Source of the DNA: Paraburkholderia sp. UYCP14C
GTDB taxonomy: Bacteria > Pseudomonadota > Gammaproteobacteria > Burkholderiales > Burkholderiaceae
DNA length: 53,262 nt
Direction of reading: 5' to 3'
Assembly: GCF_004197395.1 (NCBI RefSeq)
Contig: NZ_SELS01000057.1
Location: 1 to 53,262, forward strand
Shown here: positions 52,554 to 53,262 of the stretch, one piece after another
Numbering within the stretch: the stretch's first letter is position 1
Layout: each line of letters begins with the position of its first letter
Notes under the pieces: model-generated
What the model was told of the DNA's origin: nothing
The model's database searches: none
Seen by the model: only the letters and a program-made list of their open reading frames with translations
Position numbers and translations under genes: made by a program

Positions 52554-52689
52554 GTCAAATGAACTCGGCATTGCCCGTATGGATGACATCCACGAGCAGA
52601 TCCCTCAGCACTTTGGTCCGGTCTGGACCCGGACGGCAGCCGTGAGGCGAAGCTTCAAAGAAAGAGTGAACGAGACTTCACGCGCCGTC

Positions 52690-52960
52690 AGGCTTCGCGC
52701 GGTCGTCCAGAATCAACTGCAGGAACGTCGAACACGTCTTTGGCACGTTCAAGCACTGGATGGGCTCACACACTTCCTGACGCGCAGGCTGCCCAATGTA
52801 GGTACCGAGATGAGCCTGAACGTGCTTGCCTACAACCTTATGCGGGTGCTGAGAATCCTGGGGTTCAAGAAGACGATGAAGGCAATGCGGTTGGCGGGCG
52901 TGTGAGCACTCCGCACGTCCTAAAACAGATCCAGAAGAGCCTGCGAGACGATATCCGCGC
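52690..52960 (+). pseudogene. Decayed transposase, IS1182-like C-terminus
   Basis: One frame reads NVEHVFGTFKHWMG up to about 52775; another continues THFLTRRLPNVGTEMSLNVLAYNL to a stop at 52903-52905. Joined, these match the C-terminus of IS1182-type transposases, so a frameshift lies near 52770 and the N-terminal part is gone. The sequence from 52960 to the window end shows no gene. Confidence 0.7.
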
Positions 52961-53262
52961 CGTTTAACGGAGCAGCTTTGCCGTATTGGCCCCGAAGACA
53001 GTCAAGCGCGCCAGGTGGCGTAAGATCCGCGCATCGTATTGTGGTTCAGCGCGTGTTTCCACACACCCTGGGTCGGGAAGACTCGTTCATTGATGTGAGT
53101 AGAGCCATTAGCCGACGCCGGGTCGCGAATGGCAGCAAACCAACCTGGAGCCGACGCACCGCTCCTATCTCCGAGCGTCTCCTATGGCCGATTATGCCAA
53201 GTTGTTGATTATGGAAAGTAGCTGGTCGGAATCCGGGGCGCGAGCTGGTAGACAGCGGGCGG

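Overview
The window looks like a catabolic accessory region of a Burkholderiaceae bacterium (Paraburkholderia/Caballeronia-like). This rests on the high-GC codon use, the Gram-negative trimeric porins, two small secreted DUF4148-type proteins, and the mix of Rieske, cupin, G3E GTPase and MFS genes usual in that family. No rRNA, tRNA, CRISPR array or replication origin was seen.

Layout. 1-2240: a membrane desaturase and a PhnD-like binding protein. 2397-5048: an intact IS21-family element (istA/istB). 5195-8160: an MHS transporter fragment, a DHA2 exporter and a frameshifted gene. 8259-13493 (+): bicupin, EutA-like ATPase, proline-iminopeptidase-like hydrolase, AAHS aromatic-acid transporter. 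13640-21821 (-), convergent with it: a nine-gene operon with a small Cys-rich protein, a Pht5-like protein, a PanB-like protein, an alpha/beta hydrolase, a LigJ-like hydratase, an HpcH/HpaI aldolase, a zinc dehydrogenase, a His-rich CobW GTPase and a phosphoglycerate-mutase-like protein. 22569-27334: hemerythrin, 4,5-dihydroxyphthalate-decarboxylase-like protein, reductase and Rieske oxygenase (-), with a divergent Rieske ferredoxin (+). 27418-31734 (-): a second CobW GTPase, a class II aldolase-type decarboxylase and a TauABC-like importer. 32034-35574 (+): IclR regulator, MFS transporter and a split ChrA pair. 35622-37806: porin pseudogene, NiCoT nickel/cobalt permease, NikR-like regulator. 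37828-39627 (-): a second EutA-like ATPase with a very His-rich tail. 39938-49773 (+): Fbp-type ABC permease and ATPase, two small cupins, a second bicupin, a binding protein, a porin, an unknown protein and an MFS gene that duplicates the one at 32963. 50448-53262: two DUF4148 genes, another binding protein and a decayed transposase.

How it may work together. The enzymes suggest uptake and breakdown of an aromatic (poly)carboxylate: Rieske hydroxylation, decarboxylation (two Pht5-like proteins, one class II aldolase-like protein), possible ring cleavage by cupins, then LigJ-like hydration and aldol cleavage. Three importer types and porins serve entry. The unusual layer is metal and protein maintenance: two EutA-like actin-fold ATPases without any EutBC, two G3E GTPases, a NiCoT permease and a NikR homologue with an altered metal site, all interleaved with four cupin genes. 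A 17-bp palindrome, GTTCC-N7-GGAAC, recurs at eight places, seven of them in front of or between these transcription units. This suggests one regulon, probably run by the IclR protein encoded inside it. The candidate undescribed system is therefore a nickel- or cobalt-linked cupin pathway with EutA-like and CobW maintenance proteins. Substrate, metal and regulator assignments are inference.
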